Assembly (NCBI RefSeq): GCF_047973035.1
Contig: NZ_JBKEBF010000040.1
Location: 1-64,000, forward strand
Reading direction: 5' to 3'
Length of the DNA stretch: 64,000 nucleotides
Source of the DNA: Oleidesulfovibrio sp047973035
Lineage (GTDB): Bacteria; Desulfobacterota; Desulfovibrionia; Desulfovibrionales; Desulfovibrionaceae
In this document: piece by piece, positions 23,984 through 32,598 of the stretch
Layout of the letters: each line of letters begins with the position of its first letter
Position numbering within the stretch: position 1 is the stretch's first letter
Notes under the pieces: model-generated
What the model was told of the DNA's origin: nothing
The model's input: the letters and a program-made list of their open reading frames with translations, nothing else
Database searches by the model: none
Position numbers and translations under genes: made by a program

Positions 23984-24709
23984 ATGAGCGAATCCTGCGT
24001 ACTCTATTTTGTTAAATACCCCGAATCCGGCAAGGTGAAGACACGTCTGGGTGAAGTACTCGGAAATGATAAAGCGGCTCTGATGTACCGCCATTTTGTG
24101 CAGGACATGCTGCGGGGATTGACTCGTCTGCATGCTGATTTGCGTATTTGTTATGTTCCCGGCGACAGTGATTTGCCGGAACGATTTAAGGCATGGCTCG
24201 GGCCTCAGCATTCGTACTATGCACAGCAGGGACTGGACCTTGGCGAACGTATGAAACAGGCCATGCAGCAGGCGTTTGACGACGGCTACGACCGTGTAGT
24301 GCTGATGGGCAGTGATATTCCTGATTTTCCGTTTGAACTGGTACAGAAAACGCTGAATGACCTGCAACATTACGATGCTGCCATCGGGCCTGCTTTTGAC
24401 GGCGGATACTATCTGATCGGTTTCAGAAAAGAGTATTTCAGGCCGGAAGTCTTTGACGGTATCCGCTGGGGAGAATCTGATGTATATCAGCCCACAGTGG
24501 AAAAAATGCGCAAGGCACGCCTTGAAGTGCAGTTTCTGCCGGACTGGAACGATGTGGACACCATATGGGATTTGAACGTGCTGTACAGAACCAATAAAAA
24601 CAGCTCGTTCCGTAAATCCTCCACCTTTGCGCTGCTGCGCGAAAATGATGCACTCATCAGGCAGTACGATATTGATCTGCCTGGTTTTGCCATGAATGAT
24701 AAGGAGTAA
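23984..24709 (+). CDS. DUF2064 / TIGR04282-type nucleotidyltransferase-like protein
   Basis: 241 residues. VKYPESGKVKTRLGE near the N-terminus, LMGSDIPDFP and FDGGYYLIGF are the signature blocks of the CofC-like transferases annotated rSAM/selenodomain-associated transferase 1 (DUF2064). The fold is that of a GT-A nucleotidyltransferase. It starts 3 bp after the upstream glycosyltransferase stop; fused or adjacent pairs of these two families are common and are thought to act on one sugar-containing product. AGAGG precedes the ATG. The 3' end overlaps the longest reading of the next gene, supporting one operon. Substrate unknown. Confidence 0.85.
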   Translation: MSESCVLYFVKYPESGKVKTRLGEVLGNDKAALMYRHFVQDMLRGLTRLHADLRICYVPGDSDLPERFKAWLGPQHSYYAQQGLDLGERMKQAMQQAFDDGYDRVVLMGSDIPDFPFELVQKTLNDLQHYDAAIGPAFDGGYYLIGFRKEYFRPEVFDGIRWGESDVYQPTVEKMRKARLEVQFLPDWNDVDTIWDLNVLYRTNKNSSFRKSSTFALLRENDALIRQYDIDLPGFAMNDKE

Positions 24710-24716
24710 GCCGCGA

Positions 24717-25796
24717 ATGCGACTTATGGCGTTTTTTATGGCGTTGTGCTGCTTTTGGGGCAGCGCAGCGCCTGTTTTTGCTGATTCTGGAAAGAATGTG
24801 AATGTTGGCGAGAGCTACGTACGAACCAAGGCGAAGTCGACACGGAGTGTTTTCTTTTATTTTGAAAACGACCTGTTTGCCGACACCGACCAGTATTACA
24901 CCAATGCTGTTCAAATGACGGTTGTATCGCAGGATTTGCCCACACTTGCTGCGGACGATATGCTGCCTGACCAGTTGGATACCTTTCTGAACAGCCTGCC
25001 GCTGGAAGCCGGAAAAGATTCTCAGTACAACGTATCGCTTACTCTGGGGCAGCACATATATACTCCCTCGGATACGCAAACTACAGAGCTGCTGGAAAAC
25101 GACAGGCCCTATGCGGGCTATCTGTACGGCGCATTGGGCATGCATGCCAAACGCGATGACCGGCTGGACTCGCTGGTAGTCACACTGGGTGTGGTCGGTC
25201 CGGCTGCGCTGGGTGAATATGCTCAGAACACGGTGCATAGTGTCCGCGACATCCCCACTGCGAAAGGGTGGGAAAATCAGCTGAACAATGAGCCCGGCCT
25301 GATGGTAACCTATGAACGGGCATGGCGACTGAATCCTGATGGTTCCGGTCGCGGCTGGGGATGGGATGTTATTCCGCATGCGGGAATTACTGCAGGCAAC
25401 GTGATGACCTATGCGAATACGGGCGGCGAAGTGCGGTTAGGGTATAACCTGCCTGCGGATTTCGGGACTTCGCTTATCAGGCCCGGTGCAGCTATCGGCG
25501 CACCCACCGCAGACGATGACCCGAGGCTCCAGTCCGGTGCGGAAAGTTTTGGTATGTACTTTTTTGCAGGTGCGGACTTGCGGGCTGTGGCCTGGAATAT
25601 GTTTCTGGACGGCAACACCATGTCTACCAGTCATCATGTGGCAAAAAAGTCGCTGGTTGCAGATTTTAATGGCGGCGTGGCGTTGATGTACGGGCGTTAT
25701 CGTATTTCGTACACTCATGTATTGCGTACCCGCGAATTCTATAATCAGGAAAAAGCTCAGCAGTTTGGCTCGTTGACTTTTGCAATAACGTTTTAG
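24717..25796 (+). CDS. LpxR-family lipid A deacylase (DUF2219)
   Basis: 359 residues. Signal peptide about 1-22 (ALCCFWGSAAPVFA, then DSG). The ENDLFADTDQYYTNAVQMT block has the Asn-Asp pair and the Thr of the LpxR active site, and NTVHSVRDIPTAKGWENQLNNEPG supplies the catalytic His; NDRPYAGYLYG is a further family signature. The C-terminus FAITF ends in Phe as in outer-membrane barrels. LpxR removes the 3'-acyloxyacyl chain of lipid A in the outer membrane in a Ca2+-dependent way. Start at 24717 chosen because AAGGAG (24700) fits; ATG 24696 overlaps the previous gene. Downstream of the sugar-transferase pair. Confidence 0.85.
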   Translation: MRLMAFFMALCCFWGSAAPVFADSGKNVNVGESYVRTKAKSTRSVFFYFENDLFADTDQYYTNAVQMTVVSQDLPTLAADDMLPDQLDTFLNSLPLEAGKDSQYNVSLTLGQHIYTPSDTQTTELLENDRPYAGYLYGALGMHAKRDDRLDSLVVTLGVVGPAALGEYAQNTVHSVRDIPTAKGWENQLNNEPGLMVTYERAWRLNPDGSGRGWGWDVIPHAGITAGNVMTYANTGGEVRLGYNLPADFGTSLIRPGAAIGAPTADDDPRLQSGAESFGMYFFAGADLRAVAWNMFLDGNTMSTSHHVAKKSLVADFNGGVALMYGRYRISYTHVLRTREFYNQEKAQQFGSLTFAITF

Positions 25797-25866
25797 CGTA
25801 TATGTAATAATATATTCCAGTTCAGCAGCAAGCTACCTTTTGCAGGTTAGTTTCGGGAGGTAAGCT

Positions 25867-26853
25867 TTGCTCAGACTTATTGTTTCCGGCGCGTTTTTTT
25901 TATTGCTTTGCCTGAGTGCGCAAACTGCTCTTGCCGCCACGGTCTTTGTGATTGAAAGTTACCACGCAGGGTATGACTGGGATACCAGATACCTGCAGGT
26001 TCTGCGTGATAGGCTGACTCCGCAACATACACTGGTCACCTTTGAACTGGATACAAAACGCCTGCCTGAAGAGCAGCATGAGGCAAGGGCGCAGCTAGCG
26101 TTTGCGAGGTACCTTGAGCTCAAACCAGATCTGGTTGTGCTGGCGGATGATAATGCCTGTGCTTTGCTGGGCAAGCGTCTGGCGGAAACAGGCACTCCTA
26201 TTGTGTACATGGGGATAAATGCCAACCCGCGAAAGTACGGACTGCATTCCCGTAGAGATACCACAGGTGTCATCGAGCGGCCTTTAATAAAGCGCGCCAT
26301 AAGTTATCTTAGCAGGATGGAAGGGTTATCTCTTTCTAAAGTACTTTTGCTTTTTGATAACAGCACGACAGCTCAGATCATTTTTGGCGAGATCATGCGA
26401 TACATGCCGAGCGAGAATATTATGGGGGTCGGGCTGGAAACAAGAATGATCGCAAGTTGGAAGGACTGGCAGGAAAGCATTCTGCAGGCGAAAAGTGAAA
26501 ACTTTGATGTGATCATCATAGGCCTGTATCAGACCCTGATTGGCGATGATGGCAACGTTGCAAATGACGTTCAGGTGCTTGAGTGGACCATAGCCCATGC
26601 ACAGTTACCTTGTTTTGCCGTCTGGAATTTCAGCGTAGGGCCGGGTAAGGCTATCGGCGGATTACTGCATTCCGCAGAAGAACAAGGCGACAGTGCAGCC
26701 GATCTGGTACTGAGCCTGTTGCAGTATGGCGAGAGTCCTGTCCATCCTGTCATGGCGGAGCAGGGGCAGCTTATACTTAGCCGCAGCGGTATGGCCCGAT
26801 GGGGACTGAAAGTACCGCGCGTGTATGAAAGTGAAGTGAACTGGGTGCCATAG
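25867..26853 (+). CDS. Periplasmic ABC-type substrate-binding protein (PF04392-like)
   Basis: 328 residues from a TTG start with GGGAGG 6 nt upstream. Signal peptide LIVSGAFFLLLCLSAQTALA, then a two-lobed periplasmic binding fold: FVIESYHAGYDWD, LKPDLVVLADDNACALLGK, TPIVYMGINANP and FDVIIIGLYQTLIG. This is the ABC_sub_bind family; in sulfate reducers such proteins often stand alone and feed sensors rather than a transporter. No permease or ATPase gene is next to it. Ligand unknown. It is followed by a bidirectional terminator. Confidence 0.75.
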   Translation: MLRLIVSGAFFLLLCLSAQTALAATVFVIESYHAGYDWDTRYLQVLRDRLTPQHTLVTFELDTKRLPEEQHEARAQLAFARYLELKPDLVVLADDNACALLGKRLAETGTPIVYMGINANPRKYGLHSRRDTTGVIERPLIKRAISYLSRMEGLSLSKVLLLFDNSTTAQIIFGEIMRYMPSENIMGVGLETRMIASWKDWQESILQAKSENFDVIIIGLYQTLIGDDGNVANDVQVLEWTIAHAQLPCFAVWNFSVGPGKAIGGLLHSAEEQGDSAADLVLSLLQYGESPVHPVMAEQGQLILSRSGMARWGLKVPRVYESEVNWVP

Positions 26854-26965
26854 CCGTAGCCTGATCAACTGCCGGTGAAGTACCTGTAGGTGATGAGCAG
26901 GGCTGGCTGACCGCAGGAGATTGAAAGCTGTTGCATGGCAACTTTTATGATTTTGCAGATTATAC

Positions 26966-27001
26966 AAAAAAAAGCGGCGTACGTGGTACGCCGCTTTTTT
27001 T
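26966..27001. terminator. Bidirectional terminator between convergent genes
   Basis: AAAAAAGCGGCGTAC / GTACGCCGCTTTTTT stem with T runs on both strands, lying between the binding-protein gene (+) and hemC (-). Confidence 0.92.
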
Positions 27002-27012
27002 ACAAGCAGAAA

Positions 27013-27963
27013 CTAATTCTGTTCAGCTGCATCGCCATTTTTGTATACACGGGCGAGGATTTCCGAAGCACCGGCTGCTTTGACTTTTTCAGCCAGTTCA
27101 AGACCAGTCTGGCGGGCATTTGCTTCCGTTCCTGTGGCAGTCAGACGGATAACGTTGCTGCCGTCCAACTCTGCGACAAGGCCGACCAGCTCAAAGTTGT
27201 CTTCATCCGTCATAGAAGCGTAGCCTGCAATGGGTACCTGACAGCCGCCTTGCAGACCGAATAGAAAACCGCGTTCTGCCTCTACGCAGATGCGTGAAGG
27301 CCGGTGGTTCAGGAAGGCAAGCATTTCTGCAAGGTCTTGTCTGCCCTCGCGGTATTCAAGTCCGAGAGCACCCTGACCGACAGCAGGCATAAAGCTGGGC
27401 GGGCCAAGCTCGGTATGGAAGGGGGCAGTTTCTCCAAGGCGCTTGAGGCCGGAAGTTGCCATGATGATGGCATCATACTGGCCTTCCATCAGCTTACGGA
27501 TTCTTGTCTGTACGTTGCCCCGTAGCCATTTTACTTCCAGATCGGGGCGCAGAGCCAGAATCTGGGACTGACGGCGCAGGCTGCTGGTGCCGACAACAGC
27601 ATCTTGCGGCAGGGCATCCAGCCCGTCGTATTTTACAGAAAGCAATGAATCCGTCGGGATTTCACGTTCAGGAATAGCACCCAGAGTCAACCCTTCAGGC
27701 AGTTCCATAGGAACGTCTTTCATGCTGTGTACGGCGATGTCCGCACGACCATCCAGCAGGGCCTCTTCTATCTCCTTAACAAAAAGGCCTTTGCCGCCTA
27801 CTTTGGCAAGCGGCACATCCAGAATGATGTCACCTTTGGTTTTCAGAATAAGCAGCTCGACCTCGTACTGGTCGGGGTACTGCTGCAATATGCGTTCTTT
27901 GATATGTTCAGCCTGCCAGAGTGCGAGCTTGCTGCCGCGGGTAGCGATGACGATTTTTTTCAT
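27013..27963 (-). CDS. hemC: Porphobilinogen deaminase (hydroxymethylbilane synthase)
   Basis: 316 residues. Motifs: IATRGSKLALWQ, HSMKDVP (catalytic Asp), GTSSLRRQSQ, LRGNVQTR and LQGGCQVPIAGYA with the Cys that carries the dipyrromethane cofactor. It polymerises four porphobilinogen units in tetrapyrrole synthesis, which in sulfate reducers supplies sirohaem, haem and cobalamin. Downstream of the FmdB-like gene on the minus strand; the 39-bp gap suggests an operon gmhA - fmdB-like - hemC. No clear ribosome site directly before the ATG was noted. Confidence 0.96.
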   Translation of the reverse strand: MKKIVIATRGSKLALWQAEHIKERILQQYPDQYEVELLILKTKGDIILDVPLAKVGGKGLFVKEIEEALLDGRADIAVHSMKDVPMELPEGLTLGAIPEREIPTDSLLSVKYDGLDALPQDAVVGTSSLRRQSQILALRPDLEVKWLRGNVQTRIRKLMEGQYDAIIMATSGLKRLGETAPFHTELGPPSFMPAVGQGALGLEYREGRQDLAEMLAFLNHRPSRICVEAERGFLFGLQGGCQVPIAGYASMTDEDNFELVGLVAELDGSNVIRLTATGTEANARQTGLELAEKVKAAGASEILARVYKNGDAAEQN

Positions 27964-28002
27964 GTGCGCGCCTGTGAGAGTTAGAGAATTCGCGGGGCGT
28001 CG

Positions 28003-28233
28003 TTATTTGCAGGTAGAGCAGTTGCCGCCGGAACAGCCGGAACAGCCGCCGCCGGACGATGCGGGGACGGTATAACCGCCCATGCCGTCAGCTGTTTTAA
28101 AGCAGGAGCAGGACATGAGCTTGGCAGTTTTTTCCGACCCGCAATGCGGGCACTTTACGCCGTCGCCGTTTCCGAAGACGAGCTCTTCAAAATCCTTGTG
28201 ACAGGACTTACAGGTGTATTCGTAAATGGGCAT
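28003..28233 (-). CDS. FmdB-family zinc ribbon protein
   Basis: 76 residues. MPIYEYTCKSCHKDFEEL and VKCPHCGSEKTAKLMS form the putative regulatory FmdB zinc ribbon (CxxC ... CxxC). The C-terminus is Gly/Cys-rich (CSGCSGGNCSTCK), giving extra metal-binding capacity. GGGGG lies 6-7 nt before the ATG. It lies between gmhA and hemC, same strand, close spacing. The molecular role of FmdB-like proteins is not established. Confidence 0.85.
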   Translation of the reverse strand: MPIYEYTCKSCHKDFEELVFGNGDGVKCPHCGSEKTAKLMSCSCFKTADGMGGYTVPASSGGGCSGCSGGNCSTCK

Positions 28234-28265
28234 TGGTTCCCCCTTTGTTGAAACCGTAACTGTAT

Positions 28266-28901
28266 TTACTTGTGGGATGCCTCGCCGGACTGTTCCAGCC
28301 ACGGCTGCAGTTCCATCACGTTTTCAAAAAGGTAATGATCTACCAGCCCGCAGAGCATGTGCTCCACGGCAAGGTGAATTTCCTGAATAAGCGGAGTACG
28401 ATTATCTTTGACATCAATCAGGTGACTGCACAATTCAGCCATGGCCCCGCCGCCTTTACCGGTGATGCCTACAGTGATCATGCCTTTGTCGGTTGCTGCC
28501 CGCAAAGCTGAAATCACGTTTGGGCTGCCGCCGGATGTCGAAATGGCAACAAGAATGTCACCGGGCTGGCCGAGAGCCTGAACCTGTTTGCTGAATACCT
28601 GATCGAACCCGAAGTCGTTTCCGATGGCAGTAATGGTTGATGTGTCTGTGGTCAGCGCGATGGCTGGCAGCGGCGGTCTGTCCATCATGAATCTGTTAAG
28701 GAATTCGGCTGCAATATGCTGTGCATCTGCAGCGCTTCCGCCGTTACCACAAAGCAGCACCTTGCCGCCGCGGGCAATGCAGACGGCCATGATGCGGGCA
28801 ACATCCACTATGGTGTCCGCATTCTCCTGAAAGAATGCTTCACGCAGGCGGCTGCCTTCCAGTGCATGTTCCATAACCATGGATTTGGCTGTGTCTGACA
28901 T
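28266..28901 (-). CDS. gmhA: SIS-domain phosphoheptose isomerase (GmhA-type)
   Basis: 211 residues. The SIS fold is seen in LLCGNGGSAADAQHIAAEFLNRF, TTDTSTITAIGNDFGFDQVFSKQ, VAISTSGGSPNVISAL and HLAVEHMLCGLVDH; the Glu in AAEF and His in VEHML are the residues expected for sedoheptulose-7-phosphate isomerase. It makes D-glycero-D-manno-heptose-7-phosphate for LPS core. DiaA, a paralogous SIS protein, lacks the catalytic residues, so GmhA is preferred. AAGGAG precedes the ATG at 28901; the longer frame is unsupported. Confidence 0.87.
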   Translation of the reverse strand: MSDTAKSMVMEHALEGSRLREAFFQENADTIVDVARIMAVCIARGGKVLLCGNGGSAADAQHIAAEFLNRFMMDRPPLPAIALTTDTSTITAIGNDFGFDQVFSKQVQALGQPGDILVAISTSGGSPNVISALRAATDKGMITVGITGKGGGAMAELCSHLIDVKDNRTPLIQEIHLAVEHMLCGLVDHYLFENVMELQPWLEQSGEASHK

Positions 28902-29193
28902 TAAAACTCCTTTTGTGGAAAGTTCCGCAAAGTATGCCTGACGGCATATCGGAACCACTTGGGACTACCCTAAATGGCGACGGGTAGCAATGTTTAGCCT
29001 TCTGTATGTGTAATATGCCGGTAATATAAAGAAAATAAAAACAGAGCCGGAGCCCTAATTTGTGACGAAAGTTTTAATTGCGTGCTACAAGCCTGTTTGG
29101 CGCTTGTGAGCAGAGCGCATGTAATGTAGTGCGCATTGTGTCACACTACAGGCTGCTTCTTGATGGAATCATCGCTTTTTACTAGGGATAGTC
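28902..29193. other. Divergent promoter region between gmhA and nadK
   Basis: About 290 bp, more AT-rich than the surrounding genes (29010-29045). It must hold promoters for both directions, but I could not single out convincing -35/-10 pairs or an operator. Confidence 0.35.
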
Positions 29194-30072
29194 ATGCATC
29201 GCAAATTGAAACAAGTTTTTATAGCAATAAAACAGGTTCACCCCGAGGCAAAGGCCCTTTCCGGCCGGATGGCGGCGTGGTTTGCCGAACGCGGCATTGA
29301 GGTTGCAGTAGAAGAGAACGACGCTTCGCAACCCATGCCGGAACAAGCCAGAAACGCAGATTGTATTCTGGTTTTGGGCGGCGACGGAACCATGCTCAGC
29401 GTTTCCCGCAGGGCCATGGGGCTTGGTGTTCCCATGCTTGGTGTTAATCTAGGTAAGGTCGGCTTTCTTGCGGAAGTAAACGCGGGCGGCTGGCAGCAGG
29501 CCATGCAGTATATTATTGATCATGGGCTGCATACAAGAGAACGCCTTGCTCTGGATTTTAATGTCGAACGCGGCGGCGAATGCGTTTTTAAAGGCATTGC
29601 TGTCAACGATGTTGTTTTGCATCGTGGTGTTCTTGCCCGTGTAATCAATCTGGGGCTGGGCGTTAACGGCGAATGGCTGGGCGACCTGCGTGCCGACGGC
29701 CTTATCGTCTCTACTCCCACAGGCGCCACCGGCTATGCCGTTTCCGCAGGGGGGCCGCTTGTTCACCCTGATCTATCGGTGTTTACCATTACGCCGATCT
29801 GCCCGTTTTTAAACAATTTTCATCCCATGGTGCTTGATGGCTCCATGCATTTTGAAATCCGTATTCTGGAAGGCCCGCAGGAAGTATACATCACGCAGGA
29901 CGGTCAGGAGTGCTTTGCGCTTGAGGCCGGTGATCTGGTGACTGTGACAAAAGCAGAGAAGGGGCTTTCGTTTGTTTCTGTAAAAGGCTCAACCTATTTT
30001 ACCCAACTACGATCAAAGGGCTTTGTCCGTGACCCAAGAGGCCGCGGCCATGCGTCCCGCAGTTCAACCTGA
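29194..30072 (+). CDS. nadK: NAD kinase
   Basis: 292 residues. VLGGDGTMLS is the catalytic GGDGT motif with the essential Asp; LGVNLGKVGFLAE, NDVVLHRG, RADGLIVSTPTGATGYAVSAGGP and TPICPF are the remaining NADK signatures. It phosphorylates NAD to NADP with ATP (or polyphosphate). The C-terminal tail RDPRGRGHASRSST is slightly extended. It is 15 bp upstream of the DUF89-like gene, so NADP production is transcriptionally linked to an unknown enzyme. Confidence 0.96.
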   Translation: MHRKLKQVFIAIKQVHPEAKALSGRMAAWFAERGIEVAVEENDASQPMPEQARNADCILVLGGDGTMLSVSRRAMGLGVPMLGVNLGKVGFLAEVNAGGWQQAMQYIIDHGLHTRERLALDFNVERGGECVFKGIAVNDVVLHRGVLARVINLGLGVNGEWLGDLRADGLIVSTPTGATGYAVSAGGPLVHPDLSVFTITPICPFLNNFHPMVLDGSMHFEIRILEGPQEVYITQDGQECFALEAGDLVTVTKAEKGLSFVSVKGSTYFTQLRSKGFVRDPRGRGHASRSST

Positions 30073-30087
30073 TTACCGGAGTGATTC

Positions 30088-31830
30088 ATGAGCACGCTTC
30101 CTGAACTTGCCACCGTGTGTGATGTGCGCCAGGGCATTGACCCTGTGCTGGATGCATGGCTGCATCATTTCAGAACAGAAAATAATATTGAACACCTGCT
30201 TAATCCGACTTTGATTGCGACACCGGAACAGCTGCGCTTCATGGTGGCTCTGGATGAGGATCAGGTGTATTTCCCCTGTTCGGATGACGTGTTCAGGATG
30301 CTTGTTCAGCCTGAAAATCCTTCTGAGTTGCTGCGCGAATATGCCAGAGCGTGGCGTTTTATCGTGCGCATGATCCGTGCGCATGGGTTTGATAAGTTCA
30401 ACGAACGGCGTGTTATCCATTTCTCGCGGTTGCGTTTTCAGCTGGCTCTCAAATCCGGCATCATCATGCCGTCACGACTTGTCAAAAGGCTGGACAGTAT
30501 TGTGCTGACCCAGTGCGGAATTCCGGACCCGTACCGTGACTCGAAGCTGACCGCCAACCGGCGCGCTGTTGAAAGTCTGCATAGTACGGAAGCACATAAG
30601 GCGCTGCAGGCATGCCCCGCCGATCTGCCGTCTGTCTGCAGCGATATCCGTGACTTCAGGTGGGAGCTTGATATGATCGAGCTCAAGCGCCTTCTTTATC
30701 TTTCCACCATGTCTGAATTGTGGAAAGGACGGGACCTTGCGGATGTTGATTTTGCGGCGGAGCTGAATAAACCCTGCGGTGACTGCAACCGCTTGCGGCT
30801 TACTTTCGGGCCGGAAGAAGAAGCACGGAAAAAAGTGTTGTATCTGCCGGATGTCAGCGGCGGCATTATTTATGACCTGAAGATCATCAAGGCGTTGCTG
30901 CGCATGGGGCATCAGGTGGTGCTGGTGCTGAAGGAAGGCTTCCACTTTAAAACGCCTACCATGTGGGATGCGGAGTACGACCCTGTACTGGCTGAGCACC
31001 TTGAAGGTGCCATGTTTGTACATGATGAGGCCATTTCAAAAAATGATCTGCTGGCGACGTTACGCGAGCATCGTTTTGTTGTGATTTCCGACGGTACTCG
31101 CGAACAGTTGAACCTGTACCGTACCAGTGTGACTTTTGCCCGCGCTTGGAAAGAGTGCGACGTAATCATGGCAAAGGGCAGACGCAACCACGAGGTACTG
31201 ATAGGGTCAAGCCATATCTATACCCGTGACATTTTGTGCTTTCATCGTGACAAAAATGGTGAGTTCCATTTTGCCGCGAAAGAAAAAAGCGCTGGAGTAC
31301 GTAAGTTTTCCGAGGCCGATATCCTCAGCAAGTCGGATGCGATTATCCGAACCATGCGTGAGGCAAAGCAGGAAGGAAAAACCGTTATTTTCTATAGCTG
31401 CGTAATCGGATCTATCCCCGGGCAGACTGATACCGCCATCAGCGTTGTGCATACTTTTGTGTCGCACTTGCGCGAAAGGATGGAACAGGTATTTGTCATT
31501 AACCCTGCGGAACACTTTTCGGAAGGCATGGACGGCGATGACCTGATGTTTATGTGGGAACGGGTTCAGAGAAGCGGGCTCATAGACGTCTGGCGTTTTC
31601 AGACAGTAGAGGATATAGAAACCAGCTTTGCGCTGATGGGCCGCAAAGTGCCGCCCGTATGGTCGGGTAAGGACTCCACTTACTCCACCGGCTGCACAAA
31701 GGAAATGCATATCGCTATTGATGTGCAGAAAAAGCATCCTGAATTGCAGATTATCGGCCCTTCATCGGATAAGTTTTTCCGCCGCCGTGAGTATGGCGTA
31801 GGCAAGTTTTTTGACGCAGGCATAAAATAG
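30088..31830 (+). CDS. DUF89/ARMT1-like protein (damage-control phosphatase relative) with N-terminal extension
   Basis: 580 residues. The region about 249-372 looks like DUF89 (metal-dependent phosphatase acting on damaged or excess phosphometabolites): VLYLPDVSGGIIYDL (Asp255), VVISDGT (Asp335) and CDVIMAKGRRNHEVL (Lys363). In the family the first motif is D-N-x-G-E; here it reads D-V-S-G-G, so the metal-binding Asn and the following Glu are changed. Residues 1-245, with CGDC before the domain, and a C-terminal part (IGSIPGQTDTAIS, STGCTKEMHIA) are not assigned. GGAG precedes the ATG. In a run nadK - this - DUF4254 - gatB. Reaction unknown; activity may be lost or altered. Confidence 0.6.
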   Translation: MSTLPELATVCDVRQGIDPVLDAWLHHFRTENNIEHLLNPTLIATPEQLRFMVALDEDQVYFPCSDDVFRMLVQPENPSELLREYARAWRFIVRMIRAHGFDKFNERRVIHFSRLRFQLALKSGIIMPSRLVKRLDSIVLTQCGIPDPYRDSKLTANRRAVESLHSTEAHKALQACPADLPSVCSDIRDFRWELDMIELKRLLYLSTMSELWKGRDLADVDFAAELNKPCGDCNRLRLTFGPEEEARKKVLYLPDVSGGIIYDLKIIKALLRMGHQVVLVLKEGFHFKTPTMWDAEYDPVLAEHLEGAMFVHDEAISKNDLLATLREHRFVVISDGTREQLNLYRTSVTFARAWKECDVIMAKGRRNHEVLIGSSHIYTRDILCFHRDKNGEFHFAAKEKSAGVRKFSEADILSKSDAIIRTMREAKQEGKTVIFYSCVIGSIPGQTDTAISVVHTFVSHLRERMEQVFVINPAEHFSEGMDGDDLMFMWERVQRSGLIDVWRFQTVEDIETSFALMGRKVPPVWSGKDSTYSTGCTKEMHIAIDVQKKHPELQIIGPSSDKFFRRREYGVGKFFDAGIK

Positions 31831-31855
31831 CCTGTATTCGACTAAATCGGTTTGG

Positions 31856-32521
31856 ATGTTATTAATGGATACTCTTTCGTTTGAAGTGATAAAAAGCGCT
31901 TTGGAACGGGCTTTTGATGCTCAGGTGGATGCTACTGCCCGCTGGCATGAAAGCGAACCGGGCACTCCGGAAGCTGCCGGTGCCGAAGTGACGGAAAAAA
32001 CTCCTGCTCTGGCAGCCCTGCATCGTCTGGTGCTGGCTCAGCATTTGATGAACTTCAAATTGTGGCACGTTGAAGACATTGCACGCAGAAAAGATGTCGG
32101 GCCGGAAGTCATTGCCGACTGCAAGTACCGTATTGACGGTTACAACCAGCATCGTAATGACTATATGGAAAAAGTGGATGTCTGCATGATTTCGCTTATG
32201 CAGCCCCTTTTGCCGCAAGTTGATGACTCCGTGCGTATTAATACAGAATCTCTCGGCATGGCCGTGGACCGTTTGTCCATTCTGAGCCTTAAGATGTTCC
32301 ATATGCTGGAGCAGGTGGAACGTACAGACGCAACAGAGGAGCATATAGCTTCTTGTCGTGAAAAGCTGAACGTGCTTGCCGAGCAACGTGAAGATCTGGG
32401 CCGCGCCGTTATGGACTTGCTGGGCGATTATGCCGTCGGGAAGAAGCGTCCCAAGACCTATTACCAGTTTAAAATGTACAATGACCCCAATCTGAATCCG
32501 GAACTGTACGGAAACAGGTAA
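31856..32521 (+). CDS. DUF4254 family protein
   Basis: 221 residues, helical, no signal peptide. The NFKLWHVEDIARRKDV block followed by DCKYRIDGYNQHRNDYMEKVD is the DUF4254 signature. The family is known mainly from gene neighbourhoods with glycosyltransferases and LPS sugars; its biochemical role is undescribed as far as I know. It is 25 bp downstream of the DUF89-like gene. ATG 31856 or 31865 could be the start, and no clear ribosome site separates them. The C-terminus PKTYYQFKMYNDPNLNPELYGNR is rich in conserved-looking aromatic residues. Confidence 0.8.
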   Translation: MLLMDTLSFEVIKSALERAFDAQVDATARWHESEPGTPEAAGAEVTEKTPALAALHRLVLAQHLMNFKLWHVEDIARRKDVGPEVIADCKYRIDGYNQHRNDYMEKVDVCMISLMQPLLPQVDDSVRINTESLGMAVDRLSILSLKMFHMLEQVERTDATEEHIASCREKLNVLAEQREDLGRAVMDLLGDYAVGKKRPKTYYQFKMYNDPNLNPELYGNR

Positions 32522-32598
32522 GGGGATGCATAACGCTGTAAAAGCCGATTTTAAGACAACCGGCTTGGTAGCGTCTGTTTTGTCCAAGGAGTTTTTGC

